This document shows, piece after piece, positions 1-9,680 of a DNA stretch of 64,000 nt. Every line of letters starts with the position of its first letter. Position 1 is the first letter of the stretch. A program made the position numbers and the translations under genes. Below the pieces are notes generated by a model that saw nothing but the letters and a program-made list of their open reading frames with translations, was not told where the DNA came from and ran no database searches. The stretch is from Lathyrus oleraceus (Eukaryota; Streptophyta; Magnoliopsida; Fabales; Fabaceae): positions 236,883,494 through 236,947,493 of the forward strand of contig NC_066584.1 of NCBI RefSeq assembly GCF_024323335.1, in the 5' to 3' direction.

Positions 1-438
1 GTTTGATAGACGCTCCCAGAAGTAAAATACCTCAACAGACCATTCGGAACCCAAAGGGGCCTCACAAATAGCACCGTCCCCATGAGGGATTCCTAACAAG
101 CTGGCTAGTTCGTCGATACTGAATTGGTATTCAACAACAAACATTCTAAACTTGACAGTACCAACTGTGCTAGCAGTGTTAGGGTTGACAATATAAATTA
201 AGGAACTCAAAAATTCAATTGTCAACCGCTCATAGGTAGGTTCTTTATTGGAAAAGAAATTATGCAAACCTAAATTATCTAATAAATGAAATATGCTATG
301 ATAGATACCTAAAGTGTAGAGACAGTTTTCGTCAACATACCTTATCGGGAGGATTTCCCGATTTTGCAACCGTTCAATAATTTTTCTTTGTCTATCCCCC
401 GGTTTCCCTCCTCGAAGAATGAATCCGTTAAACTCCAT
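1..438 (-). pseudogene. Second Athila-type extra ORF, truncated by window edge
   Basis: A minus-strand frame opens at an ATG at 438-436 and stays open for 146 codons to the window edge. The protein is a diverged homologue of the ORF at 2316-1084. Shared landmarks in the same order are R-Y-x-D, L-G-I, T-Y-x-x-L-T-x-E-F-L-S-S, V-E-Y-x-F-S and L-L-G. I place it in the ATHILA ORF-1-like family by this resemblance; its function is unknown. No frame damage is visible in the part shown, but its completeness cannot be judged, so the pseudogene label reflects the decayed host element only. It could be a second gene of the same Athila element or the tail of a different element adjoining it. Confidence 0.6.
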
Positions 439-1083
439 TTGAAAGCTCTTGAGAAGTGATGAAGAAGATGAAGTGGTTTGTGAAAAGGTTGGATTTTTAC
501 AAAATCCGACGGATGAAATCAAAAATGGAAATTGGAATAATGATTTGTATGGTGTGGTGGTTAGAAAAGTATGAGCTTTTTGTGGGTTCAAGGATGTTTT
601 TCCAAGGTGAAAAAATGGGTTTGGAAGGTTGTAAGTTGCAAAAATGGTGAAGAAAGGGGTTCTGCCCCGACCTTTTACAGACGCTGTGGCGGGCACCACA
701 GGGTCTATGGAGGGCGCCACAAGGAAAAATCTGGTTGGGCCGGATTTTGGTCCTTTGGCTTGGGTTTCTCTTGTCTTTTGGCTTTGAGGGGTCCGGATAG
801 CATTTGTCTTGTGATTTTCCTAACATCATTGACTTGCATAATTTTATAAAGGTAAAAACAAAAATAAAAATGAAACAAAAATTAAATATTAGACTAATAA
901 ATAAATAAATAACTGAAAAATAAAAAATGCAAATAAAACGAAAAAATAAGACATATATAGATAAAAGTAGAAATATCAGTGTATAGAAGTAGTTTATATA
1001 ATATTCCAAATGCGATAATATAAGATGAGTTATGTAAATACGAGAAAAATAAAAAGGAGATAAAATAAGATTAAATGGTGAGA
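439..1083. other. Spacer between two Athila extra ORFs
   Basis: No gene is seen. The stretch 840-1075 is A/T-rich. At 690-722 lies a GC-rich, partly palindromic motif (GTGGCGGGCACCAC, then GAGGGCGCCAC) that resembles the doubled GTGGCGCCCGCCAC motif in the Athila LTR at about 9350-9390. The open frames here are short and unlike known proteins. Confidence 0.5.
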
Positions 1084-2316
1084 TCATGTAGTAGGGATGT
1101 CATCTTCCTGAGAGGAACCACGGAGCATGGTTACTTCTTGCTTCAGCTCTGCGATCTCCTGATATAGACAGTCGGCTTCAGTAGCATGGGTGAGATCAGA
1201 CACTCTCATCTGTAAAGTGAGGTCAGCCACCTCCTGTCTAAGCGCTGCGATCTCTCTACGACACTCAGCAATCTGAGTGCGGATGTCGGGTGTCTGCAAT
1301 GAAAGATTATTAGAGAAAACAGTGATTCTGGGAGATGGTGGTGTAGGAGTGTATTCAACAATGGGTGGTGATCTCGGTTCCTCGACGGTCTCTCCCTGGC
1401 CCTCCAGAGCATAACTCCAATTCGCTGGATCATGCACACTGGTCATCATAGGATCTGGCAGTGTGAAGTAATGAATAGCCTCGTTGTCGACTAGCAGTCG
1501 AAACTGACATGGGTGGAAAGAGGCTCTCCTCATCAATCCTCTGGTCAAACAGAAGTCAATGTCCATGGTAGTGTACCCACAGTAGGTCCGAAGATGTAAC
1601 AGCTTGCGAGACAGACCTAAAGCGACAGCAATCTGCGTGATGATTCCGCCAACATGGATGACTCCTTCGGTGGATCTGGAGATACCGCTGAGACTGTATA
1701 ATAAAAAGTTCCCACATGCGACTGGGCGAGACTGGGATGCACAAAATAATAGGAAGATCTCCTCTTCACTCAGTAGTGTCTCTGCATCCGGCCTTCCCAG
1801 GAAGGAATGTGCTAATATCATCTGAAAATATCTGAATGCGGGGTTATATATGACATGAGACAGCTGCATAGATGGATCTTGGCTTCCGCCACCCAATATA
1901 TCACTCCAAAACTTTTCAACCTCCTTACCCAGGAAATATCCCATAGGTGTCTCCGGGATAGCATCAGGAGTAGTCTGGAAGCCCAATAAGTCGCCGAACT
2001 CTTTCTAGCTGAAGGAGTACTCAACTCCGAAAAGCCTGAAAGCAGCATACCCATCTGGTCCAGAATATGGGTCATAGTCGAATGAACTCAGGAACTCCAA
2101 AGTCAGGTTCCTATATGTGTTACTCAAGTCATCAGCAAACCCATCCCTGTGAAGCTGGTGGTTAAAGAATCGGATACTCGGCTTGATACCCAGTGCCTCG
2201 ATACACTGTTGATCAGGATAACGTGTGGGTGCCATAGGGCGCTGATACAGAGCGATGTAGCCCTCCCTCTGAGCATTATCTCTATAGGTCACGTGCATGT
2301 CATCGAAATCTTGCAT
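1084..2316 (-). pseudogene. Athila extra (env-position) ORF with nonsense codon
   Basis: This ORF lies downstream of integrase, where Athila elements carry an additional gene of uncertain, env-like role. I chose the ATG at 2316-2314; the frame is open upstream to 2361 but without another ATG. A TAG at 2007-2005 interrupts the frame, and translation continues in the same frame to 1084, giving about 410 codons in all. The N-terminal half shares the RY-D, LGI, EFLSS and VEY-FS landmarks with the ORF at 438-1. The C-terminal part is Pro/Thr-rich and is followed by a heptad-like coiled coil over roughly the last 60 residues. No signal peptide or transmembrane segment is obvious, so an envelope function is not supported by the sequence itself. 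Confidence 0.7.
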
Positions 2317-2614
2317 CCTGTAAAAGTTAAGAAAGTGATCCTGAAAATACAAACCATTCAAATCTTAGTCTCAATGCAAAATATGATAAAATAAAATAAA
2401 AATAAAATTAAATAAATGCGAAAAAGTAAAATGTAAGAAAAACCATGGGTTGCCTCCCACGCAGCGCTTGTTTAACGTCAATAGCTTGATGATTAGAATT
2501 TATACACCTGTTGTAGTAGGAATTGGTGGATCAATTAGGGTGTGGCTTGAGTAGTATGTTGGGATGTCTCCTCCTTCGTAGAGCTTCAGTCTTTGTCCAT
2601 TTACAATGAATGGA
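2317..2614. other. Spacer between integrase and extra ORF
   Basis: About 300 bp of A/T-rich sequence separate the integrase stop from the extra ORF. In minus orientation a TTTTCAG at about 2340-2346 precedes the ORF and looks like a splice acceptor, which would fit expression of the extra ORF from a spliced RNA. That reading is inference only. Confidence 0.35.
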
Positions 2615-3526
2615 CTACAATTCGTTCTTGATTTCTACGGCTCCGGATCTTAGAATCTTAGATACTTCGAAAGGACCAGTCCATCTTGAACGTAGCTTTC
2701 CAGGGAAGAGTCGTAACCTAGAGTTAAAAAGGAGAACATGATCGCCTATATTGAAATTTTTCTTTACTATTCTTTTGTCGTGATAGGCTTTAGTCCTCTC
2801 TTTATATATTTTTGCATTCTCGTAGGCAGATTTCCTAAGTTCTTCTAATTTATGAATGTCTAGGGTACGCTTTTCTCCAGCGGCTAGGTAGTCTAAATTT
2901 AAAGTTTTAATGGCCCAATAGGCCTTATGCTCTAATTCGAATGTTAAGTGACATGATTTTCCATAGACTAGTTGATAAGGAGTAGTTCCTATAGGGGTTT
3001 TGAAAGCGGTTCTATAGGCCCATAATGCTTCTTGAAGCTTCTGAGACCAGTCTCTCCTAGAAATAGAAACAGTTTTCTCTAGGATTTGTTTTATCTCCCT
3101 ATTAGATACTTCTACTTGGCCACTAGTTTGTGGATGGTATGGTGTTGCTACTTTATGCCTAACTCCATATTTTCTTAAAAGTTTGTCAAATATTCTCGAT
3201 ATAAAGTGTGATCCTCCATCGCTTATGACTAAACGTGGTGTTCCAAATCTAGGGAATATATAGTTTTTAAATAGTTTGATTACTACCCTAGTGTCGTTTG
3301 TGGGTGCAGCTATAGCTTCAATCCACTTAGACACATAGTCTACAGCTACTAAGATATACCTATTTCCTAAGGATGGTGGAAAAGGTCCCATGAAATCTAT
3401 ACCCCATACGTCAAAGAGTTCTACTTCCTGAATGTTTCTTAGAGGCATTTCATCACGCCTTGAAATGTTTCCAGTGCGTTGGCATCTTTCACATTTGACA
3501 ATGCAAGCATAGACATCACGCCACAT
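2615..3526 (-). pseudogene. Athila integrase domain
   Basis: This is the catalytic and C-terminal part of a Ty3/gypsy integrase, which would insert retrotransposon cDNA into the genome. The DDE triad is complete: D44 (WGIDFMG), D103 (ISDGG) and E139 (GQVEVSN), with 35 residues between the second D and the E. The C-C half of the upstream zinc finger is visible (C-E-R-C). The catalytic residues look intact, but the domain has lost its fusion to the rest of Pol. Relative to related elements, about 10 nt appear to be missing at 3530-3540, where the preceding frame runs out of phase. It overlaps the end of the RNase H ORF in another frame as a result. Confidence 0.9.
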
Positions 3527-4650
3527 GGTAGGCCAGCTTGAAGAATCTTGGTGTATGTCTTAGATGTGCTCGCATGTCCACCATAAGGTGCAGAATGACA
3601 ATGCTCGATAATATTATTTACCTCTTCTTCTGGAACGCAACGGCGAAAAATGCCATCTTTACCCTTTTTGAAAAGGAGCGGTTCGTCCCAATAGAAGTTT
3701 CTTACATCGTGGAAGAATTTCTTCTTGCGGTGGTAATCAAGATCAGGGGGTACTATATCAGCAGCTAGGTAATTAACGAAGTCTGCATACCAGGGTACGT
3801 TACTTATTGCTAAGGAATTTTGAGGGTGCTCATAAGGATCTAGGTTATTATCTTCAATGGTTTCTACTCTAGCGATCAGTCTATCATAGGCGAAATCATC
3901 ATTTATGGGTACTGGTTCAGGTTTTAGATGTTCTAACCTAGAAAGGTGATCGGCTACTACATTTTCAGTGCCTTTTTTGTCTCTTATGTCTAAATCAAAC
4001 TCTTGTAGTAATAGAATCCATCGGAGTAATCTGGGTTTGGCATCTTTTTTACTTAATAGGTAACGAATGGCAGCATGATCGGTGTAAACTATAATTTTTG
4101 CTCCTACTAGATAAGATCTAAATTTGTCTATAGCGAAAATTACAGCAAGTAATTCTTTTTCAGTTGTTGCGTAGTTAAGTTGGGCAGCATCTAGGGTTCT
4201 ACTGGCATAATAAATGGCATGTAATTTTTTATCTTTCCTTTGTCCTAGAACGGCTCCAACTGCATAATCACTAGCATCGCACATTATCTTGAAAGGTTCC
4301 GACCAATCAGGTGGTTTCATAATGGGTGCAGATACTAATGCTTGCTTTAAAAGATTAAATGCGTCATTACATTTTTCATCGAAAATGAATTCAGCATCTT
4401 TCATTAAAAGTCCGGTTAAAGGTTTAGTTATTTTGGAGAAGTCTTTAATGAAACGCCGGTAGAATCCAGCGTGTCCAAGAAAGCTTTGGACTTCTCTGAT
4501 GGTTTTTGGGGGTTTTAGGTTTTCTATAAATTCTGTTTTAGCTTTATCTACCTCTATACCTTTTTCGGAAACTATATGTCCTAAAACTATTCCTTCGGTT
4601 ACCTGAAATGACATTTTTCCCAATTTAGCACGAGGTTCACCTCCACGCAT
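3439..4650 (-). pseudogene. Athila RT C-terminus, RNase H and integrase zinc finger
   Basis: The frame begins with the end of the RT, then the thumb/connection region and an RNase H domain. Visible RNase H landmarks are C-D-A-S-D-Y-A-V-G, the E of T-E-K-E-L-L-A, Y-T-D-H-A and A-D-H-L-S-R-L. The RNase H would degrade the RNA strand of RNA:DNA hybrids during cDNA synthesis. The H..H half of the integrase zinc finger follows, after which the frame is lost at about 3535. At the other end, phase with the main RT frame is broken near 4615, which looks like a single-base deletion after the W-E-K-C-H-F motif. Confidence 0.88.
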
Positions 4651-6194
4651 CTCTCCAGGATTTTCTCAAGGTTAGCAAGACAATTGTGGAAATCAAATCC
4701 GCAAACCGAGAAATCATCCATAAACACTTCCATGATACCATCTAGGTAATCTGCGAAGATTGAAATCATGCAGCGTTGGAAAGTAGTTGGGGCATTACAG
4801 AGGCCGAACGACATTCGTCTGTAGGCAAAAGTTCCATAAGGGCATGTAAAGGTAGTTTTTTCTTGATCTTCGGGGTGGATAGGTATTTGGAAAAATCCAG
4901 AGTATCCATCTAGATAGTAGAAGTAAGAGTGTTTGGCTAGACGCTTCAACATCTGGTCTATAAATGGTAAAGGGAAATGATCCTTCCTAGTTGCTTTATT
5001 TAATTTTCTATAATCTATACACATCCGCCATCCTCCTTCTAAACGTTTTGCTACATGTTCGACTTTATCGTTTTGCACGACTGTGATGCCTCCCTTTTTA
5101 GGTACTACATGCACAGGGCTCACCCACTTACTATCCGAGATCTGATAGATTATACCTGCCTCAAGTAACTTAAGAACTTCCTTTTTAACAACATCACTCA
5201 TTATAGGGTTTATTCTTCTCTGATGTTCCCTAGAGGGTTTTGAATCTTCTTCTAGTGAAATCCGATGCATGAATACGGATGGGCTTATACCTTTTAGGTC
5301 AGAGATATTATATCCTAAGGCTGAGGGATATCTTCGTAAAACGTCTAAAAGTTGGTTCGTTTCCTTTTGGCTCAAGGTAGCACTAACTATAATTGGACGG
5401 TTCATCTTTTCATCGAGGAACTCATATCTCAGGTTCTTAGGCAGTTCCTTAAGTTCTAAGGTTGGTTTCTTAGGGCATGGCATAGGATCTGGGGTAAGGG
5501 ATAAACATTCGTAAAGGTTATCATCGATGTAGGGTTTCTTAAAGTCATCATCTTCCCTTATGAGAGTTGATGGTAACTTAATTGTTTTTATAATTTCTTT
5601 TTGTTCTAATTCTCTAACACATTCATCAATGATATCTAAGGCATAACACAAATCTCCCATCACAGGTGCCATAAGAAATTTCGAAAGTATAAATTCTATT
5701 TTCTCGTCACCTACCTCAAATGTCAACTTTCCTTTCTTGACATCTATTATGGCTCCTGCAGTCGATAAGAATGGTCTACCTAGAAGGATTGGTATATCAT
5801 TGTCCTCTTTGATGTCCATGACAACGAAATCAGTAGGGATAAATAACTGACCTATCCTAACAGGAACATCTTCTAAAATGCTTATCGGATACTTAACAGA
5901 TCTATCGGCTAACTGAAGTGACATCTTAGTGGGCTGTAATTCTCCTAAGTTTAACCTCTCACAAACTACTAAAGGCATTAGACTCACACTAGCTCCTAAG
6001 TCTAGAAAAGCTTTTTCAATGACATGATTACCCAGAAGGCAAGGAATGGAGAAATTTCCAGGATCTTTATCTTTCTTTGCTAATTTGTCCTCGGAAATAG
6101 CGTTACATTCCAAAGGCTTCGGATCGTCAAGTCTACGTTTGTTGGTAAGGATGTCTTTGAGAAACTTTGCATAAGAAAGTATTTGGGTGATGGC
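4599..6194 (-). pseudogene. Athila protease and reverse transcriptase
   Basis: The first part is an aspartic protease with the lineage-typical D-L-G-A-S core followed by I-L-L-G-R-P-F-L. The reverse transcriptase follows, with C-I-D-Y-R-K-L-N-K, the Y-L-D-G-Y-S-G-F motif A, F-G-L-C-N-A-P and the F-M-D-D catalytic motif, all intact. This polyprotein section would process Gag-Pol and copy the element RNA. It is in the same frame as gag but separated from it by the TAA at 6197-6195. The conventional ORF start at 6113 is only a TTG downstream of that stop. The RT frame ends at 4599 after a frameshift. Confidence 0.9.
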
Positions 6195-7759
6195 TTATGT
6201 GAAAGGGATTTCTACATGAAGTTTTTCTATAACTTTAATAAATTTTTGATACTGTTTATTGATTTGGGTTTGTTTGAGTCTTTGCGGATATGGTATAGGT
6301 GGTTTATATGGCGGGGGTGGTACGTAAGTTTTATCTTTAGGTTCTTCTCCTTTATCTCGACCTTCCTGGTTTTCAGATTCTTCTAGTTCCTTTACTTCGT
6401 CCGGGGGCTTGGTACATTCCTTAGAAGTTTTGGGTTCACTTAATCTGGGGTTTGGTGGCTCATCATAAGCGTTCCCACTTCGTAGGGTAATGTCATTGGC
6501 TTGTCCTCTCGGATTTTGTTGAGGTTGTCCAGAGAATTGTCCTCCAGGTTTAGTCTGAGGGGCTTGGTTTAAAGCTACCTGAGAGATCTGGGTTTCAAGC
6601 ATCTTGGTATGAGTAACTATTTGGTCAACCTTGGTTCCTAACTGAGTAATCAATTCGTTAACATGAATGTTTTGGTTCATGAACTCCTTGTTTTGTTGGG
6701 TTTTAGCGGTGATAAAATTTTCCATAATTTTCTCAAGGCTCGGCTTTGGTGGCACAGGTTGCATAGGTGGATTTGATCTAGGGGATTGATAACTAGGTCT
6801 CGGAGGTGCATTGTTTTGAATAGGGTTATTGTTTTTATAGGAGAAGTTCGGGTGATTCCTCCATCCAGGGTTATAGGTATTCGAATATGGGTTCCCTTGG
6901 GTGTAGTTTACTTGCTCATAGTGGGTTTCGTTTAATAGACTGCATTCTGCAGATTGGTGTCCTTTGGTTCCACATATCTCATAATCTGACGAAACTGCGG
7001 CTACAGTATTCGGGTTTATGCACATATGCTCGACCTTAAGAGCTAATGCGTCCATTTTAGCTTGCATCATGTCTATAGAGCTTAGTTCATGCACTCCTCC
7101 TTGGGCTTCCTTCTTCTCAACTGTCGCTCGTTCGACTCCCCATGATTGATGGTTTTGAGCCATATCTTCGATGAGGGCACTAGCTTCAGGATAAGGTTTG
7201 TTCATCAGAGCACCGCCTGCGGCAGCGTCGATGGTCATCTTTGTGTTGTAATGAAGTCCATTATAGAAGGTTTGAATGATTAACCAATTTTCTAAACCAT
7301 GATGTGGGCATGCTCGTAACAACTCTTTATATCTTTCCCAAGCTTCGAACAGCGATTCTCCTTGGTTTTGGGTAAATCTAGTTACATGGTTTCGGAGAAT
7401 GGCGGTTTTACTCGGGGGAAAATATCTAGCAAGAAAAACTCTTCTAAGATTATCCCAAGTCGTAATGGAATTGGGTGGAAGGGAATCTAACCATGATAGG
7501 GCTTTATCTCTGAGGGAAAAAGGAAATAATCTTAAACGTATTGCCTCAGGAGAAGCTCCATTGGTTTTAAAAGTGTCTGCTAATTGAAGAAATATTTTTA
7601 AATGTTGGTTTGGGTTCTCAGTAGCGAGACCCGCGAATTGTCTCTGTTGCACTAGTTGCAACAGGGATGGTTTAAGTTCAAAATTATTAGCTGGGATGGT
7701 TGGGTTTACTATACTAGAACTAGGTTCTTAAGAGGTCTTTGGTTTTGATCTTCGGCCAT
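6195..7759 (-). pseudogene. Athila Gag
   Basis: This is the capsid precursor of the element. The protein begins M-A-E-D-Q-N-Q at an ATG (7759-7757); about ten codons later one base appears to be missing (near 7727-7733), and the rest of Gag continues in the next frame from about 7727. The capsid-like domain (W-x-x-L-P, W-D-L-R-R-V-F-L-A-R-Y-F-P and F-T-Q-N-Q-G-E-S-L-F-E-A-W) is clear, followed by a Cys-containing segment resembling a degenerate zinc knuckle and a Pro/Gln-rich tail. A TAA at 6197-6195 replaces a sense codon between Gag and protease; the frame downstream is unchanged, so this is a point nonsense change. Confidence 0.88.
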
Positions 7760-7955
7760 AGCTCTCTTACTTTTATGAAAGAATAAACGTGCACGAGCGT
7801 AACGTTCAGGTTCCGCCAGAGGGTATACTAAGCTTAAACTTCCGGTGCTGCGAGTTCTTCGCATTGACCGGCGGGAAATAGCCTAAGTCTAAACGATATA
7901 ACAACAGGAAAATGAAATTTGACGAAATTGGTCCCCGGCAACGGCGCCAAAAACT
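7760..7955 (-). other. Athila 5' leader
   Basis: This is the untranslated leader between LTR and gag of the minus-strand Athila element. It carries the PBS next to the LTR. No other feature is seen. Confidence 0.6.
7930..7949 (-). promoter_or_regulatory. Primer binding site, tRNA-Asp type
   Basis: On the minus strand the sequence reads TGGCGCCGTTGCCGGGGACC, six bases after the LTR end. This form is the one known for Athila/Tat elements and pairs with the 3' end of tRNA-Asp, which would prime minus-strand cDNA. Confidence 0.88.
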
Positions 7956-8751
7956 TGATGCGGTGTTTCGCAAGTATACGAACGCGTCAGAGTAATATAA
8001 AAGATTATCGAATCCACAAAGACCAAGTGTCAATCTATCGTTATTTATTGTTATGGTGTTTATGAAAGGCAATCAAAATAAGTGTTTTTGGAGTGTGCAA
8101 TGAAAATTAAAGTGTTGAATAAAGATTAATTAATAAAGACAGGGTCGAATGTAATTCACATAATCAATTGATAATTCAAGTACTTGCATATAGAGCTACT
8201 TATGGGCAATGTTTCCTACTCTAAAAAGAACTAATTTAACAGGAACTGTCGCTTTCGCGTATTCAGAACCGAGTTGTACTCCCTAATCAAACACTTTTAT
8301 TGTCACTTATAAAAAGACGCGCATTGCGTTAGAGTAGTAAACCTATTTTTAAGAAATATAGTATCTTGACTAAGTTGAAAAGTATTATAACTTGGATTTC
8401 TTAACCAAAAGAGGTTCTCACGAACCAGACTCTAAACTTATAAACACGTCCGAAAATAGTTTTAAAATCTCTTTTCTTCTTAATGTTAAAATCTCCTAAT
8501 GAACTAAACAAAGCGGTTTCGCTATTTTTGAAATAGTTAAAAACAATTAAGTTTAAAAAGACGTTGGACGGCTTTCGATCTTACCCAACGGAATTGAAGT
8601 GCGGGAAAACTTAAGTTGAAAGTTAAAATAGCCCTTAAGTGTTTCTACGAACAATTGTACGGATTATCGGTTCAATTACGATCCTTACATTCTAACCTTA
8701 TAAATTTAGTTAGACATGGTAAAGTAAAAGTGCATTAAAATAAATAAAAGT

Positions 8752-9005
8752 AGTGCGAGTGCGGAAAATAAATAAAGTAAAGCGAGTGCGGGAAATAAAT
8801 GAAAGTAAAGCGAGTGCAAGGAAATAAATAAAGTAAAGCGAGTGTGGGAAATAAATAAATAAAGTAAAGCGAGTGCGAGGAAATAAATAATTTAAAGCGA
8901 GTGCGGGAAATAAATAATTTAAAGCGAGTGCGGGAAATAAATAAAGTAAAGCGAGTGCGAGGAAATAAATAATTTAAAGCGAGTGCGGGAAATAAATAAG
9001 ATAAA
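8752..9005. repeat. Minisatellite inside Athila LTR
   Basis: About nine copies of a 25-30 bp unit, TAAAGCGAGTGCGGGAAATAA with small length differences, stand in tandem. It lies 3' of the TATA box within the LTR, so it would be transcribed as part of R/U5. Confidence 0.9.
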
Positions 9006-9269
9006 GACAAGTAATAAAAACCTGCTCCAATCGGAGGGTTGAATAAATTGCAAAGCAGAAATGAAAATGGCGGCAGGATTAACTTCCTTCCAAAGTGCTC
9101 CAAACTCGATTACAGACTCTATCACAGACTCGATTACACAATTGTGGTTACACTCCAATGCGAAGCGATTACCACTTTAAAATACTGAATATATGCCTAA
9201 GTGAAACAAATTTGCTCTGAGTTTGCCTCTGCTCTAAGTTTGGATGATTGTAAAAGTGAATTCTAGTTT

Positions 9270-9278
9270 CTATTTATA
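9270..9278 (-). promoter_or_regulatory. TATA box of Athila LTR
   Basis: TATAAATAG on the minus strand, about 400 bp from the LTR start. This is a plausible position for the element's RNA polymerase II promoter. Confidence 0.6.
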
Positions 9279-9680
9279 AGCAAGTAAAAAGATGGAAATG
9301 ACTTGGATGCCCTTCAACTTGAAAATGGGAGGGAAACTATTTTCCTCTTGTGGCGCCCGCCACAAGGCCATGGCGCCCGCCACAAGGCCAATCTGAGGCG
9401 CCTTAGTGGAGGTAGTGGGGAACGTGGAAGTTGAGGGAAGTTGAGCTTGGACACGTCATGGCAAGGTCTATGGCACCAGCCATGGGGTAGGCCACAAGAA
9501 CAAAATGCTGAATTTTAGGGTTTTTGGCTCTTCTCCGCTCCTGTTCTCGATCGGGGCTCCGATTAAAGTAAAAACCTGAAAATAAAGAAAAACATAGCAA
9601 TAACACAACAAAATGATAATAAAACAACTAGAATGCATGTGAAATCGGAGTCGAAAATACGGTAAATTTCAGTGTTATCA

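Larger units (their letters stand above)
1..9680 (-). mobile_element. Athila-lineage Ty3/gypsy retrotransposon, incomplete at window edge
   Basis: In minus-strand order the sequence shows an LTR (9680-7956), a PBS, gag (7759-6195), protease-RT (6194-4599), RNase H (4650-3439), integrase (3526-2615), and then two related ORFs in the position where Athila elements carry their extra or env-like gene (2316-1084 and 438-1). The 3' LTR lies beyond position 1. The lineage call rests on the tRNA-Asp-type PBS, the D-L-G-A-S form of the protease site, RT and integrase similarity, and the extra ORFs. The coding part is dead: one frameshift near the gag start, a nonsense codon between gag and protease, a frameshift in RT/RNase H and a small deletion before integrase. 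The LTR end at 9680 abuts gag of Ogre copy 1, so the element probably inserted into that Ogre; the other target duplication is outside the window. Confidence 0.9.
7956..9680 (-). repeat. Athila 5' LTR (about 1,725 bp)
   Basis: In minus orientation the LTR starts TGATAACACTG at 9680 and ends CACCGCATCA at 7956, directly before the PBS. It therefore has the TG...CA ends expected. It contains a TATA box at about 9270-9278, a GC-rich doubled motif at 9350-9390 and a minisatellite at 8752-9005. Its partner LTR is outside the window, so no age can be estimated. Confidence 0.88.

Noticed and set aside
497..1087. 196-codon minus-strand frame rich in Phe, Ile and Leu
   Set aside because: It crosses the A/T-rich spacer between the Athila extra ORFs, overlaps no recognisable family and has the composition of random A/T-rich DNA.
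8735..9103. Minus-strand frame with repeated F-I-S-R-T-R-F-K-L
   Set aside because: It is the translation of the LTR minisatellite and not a repeat protein.
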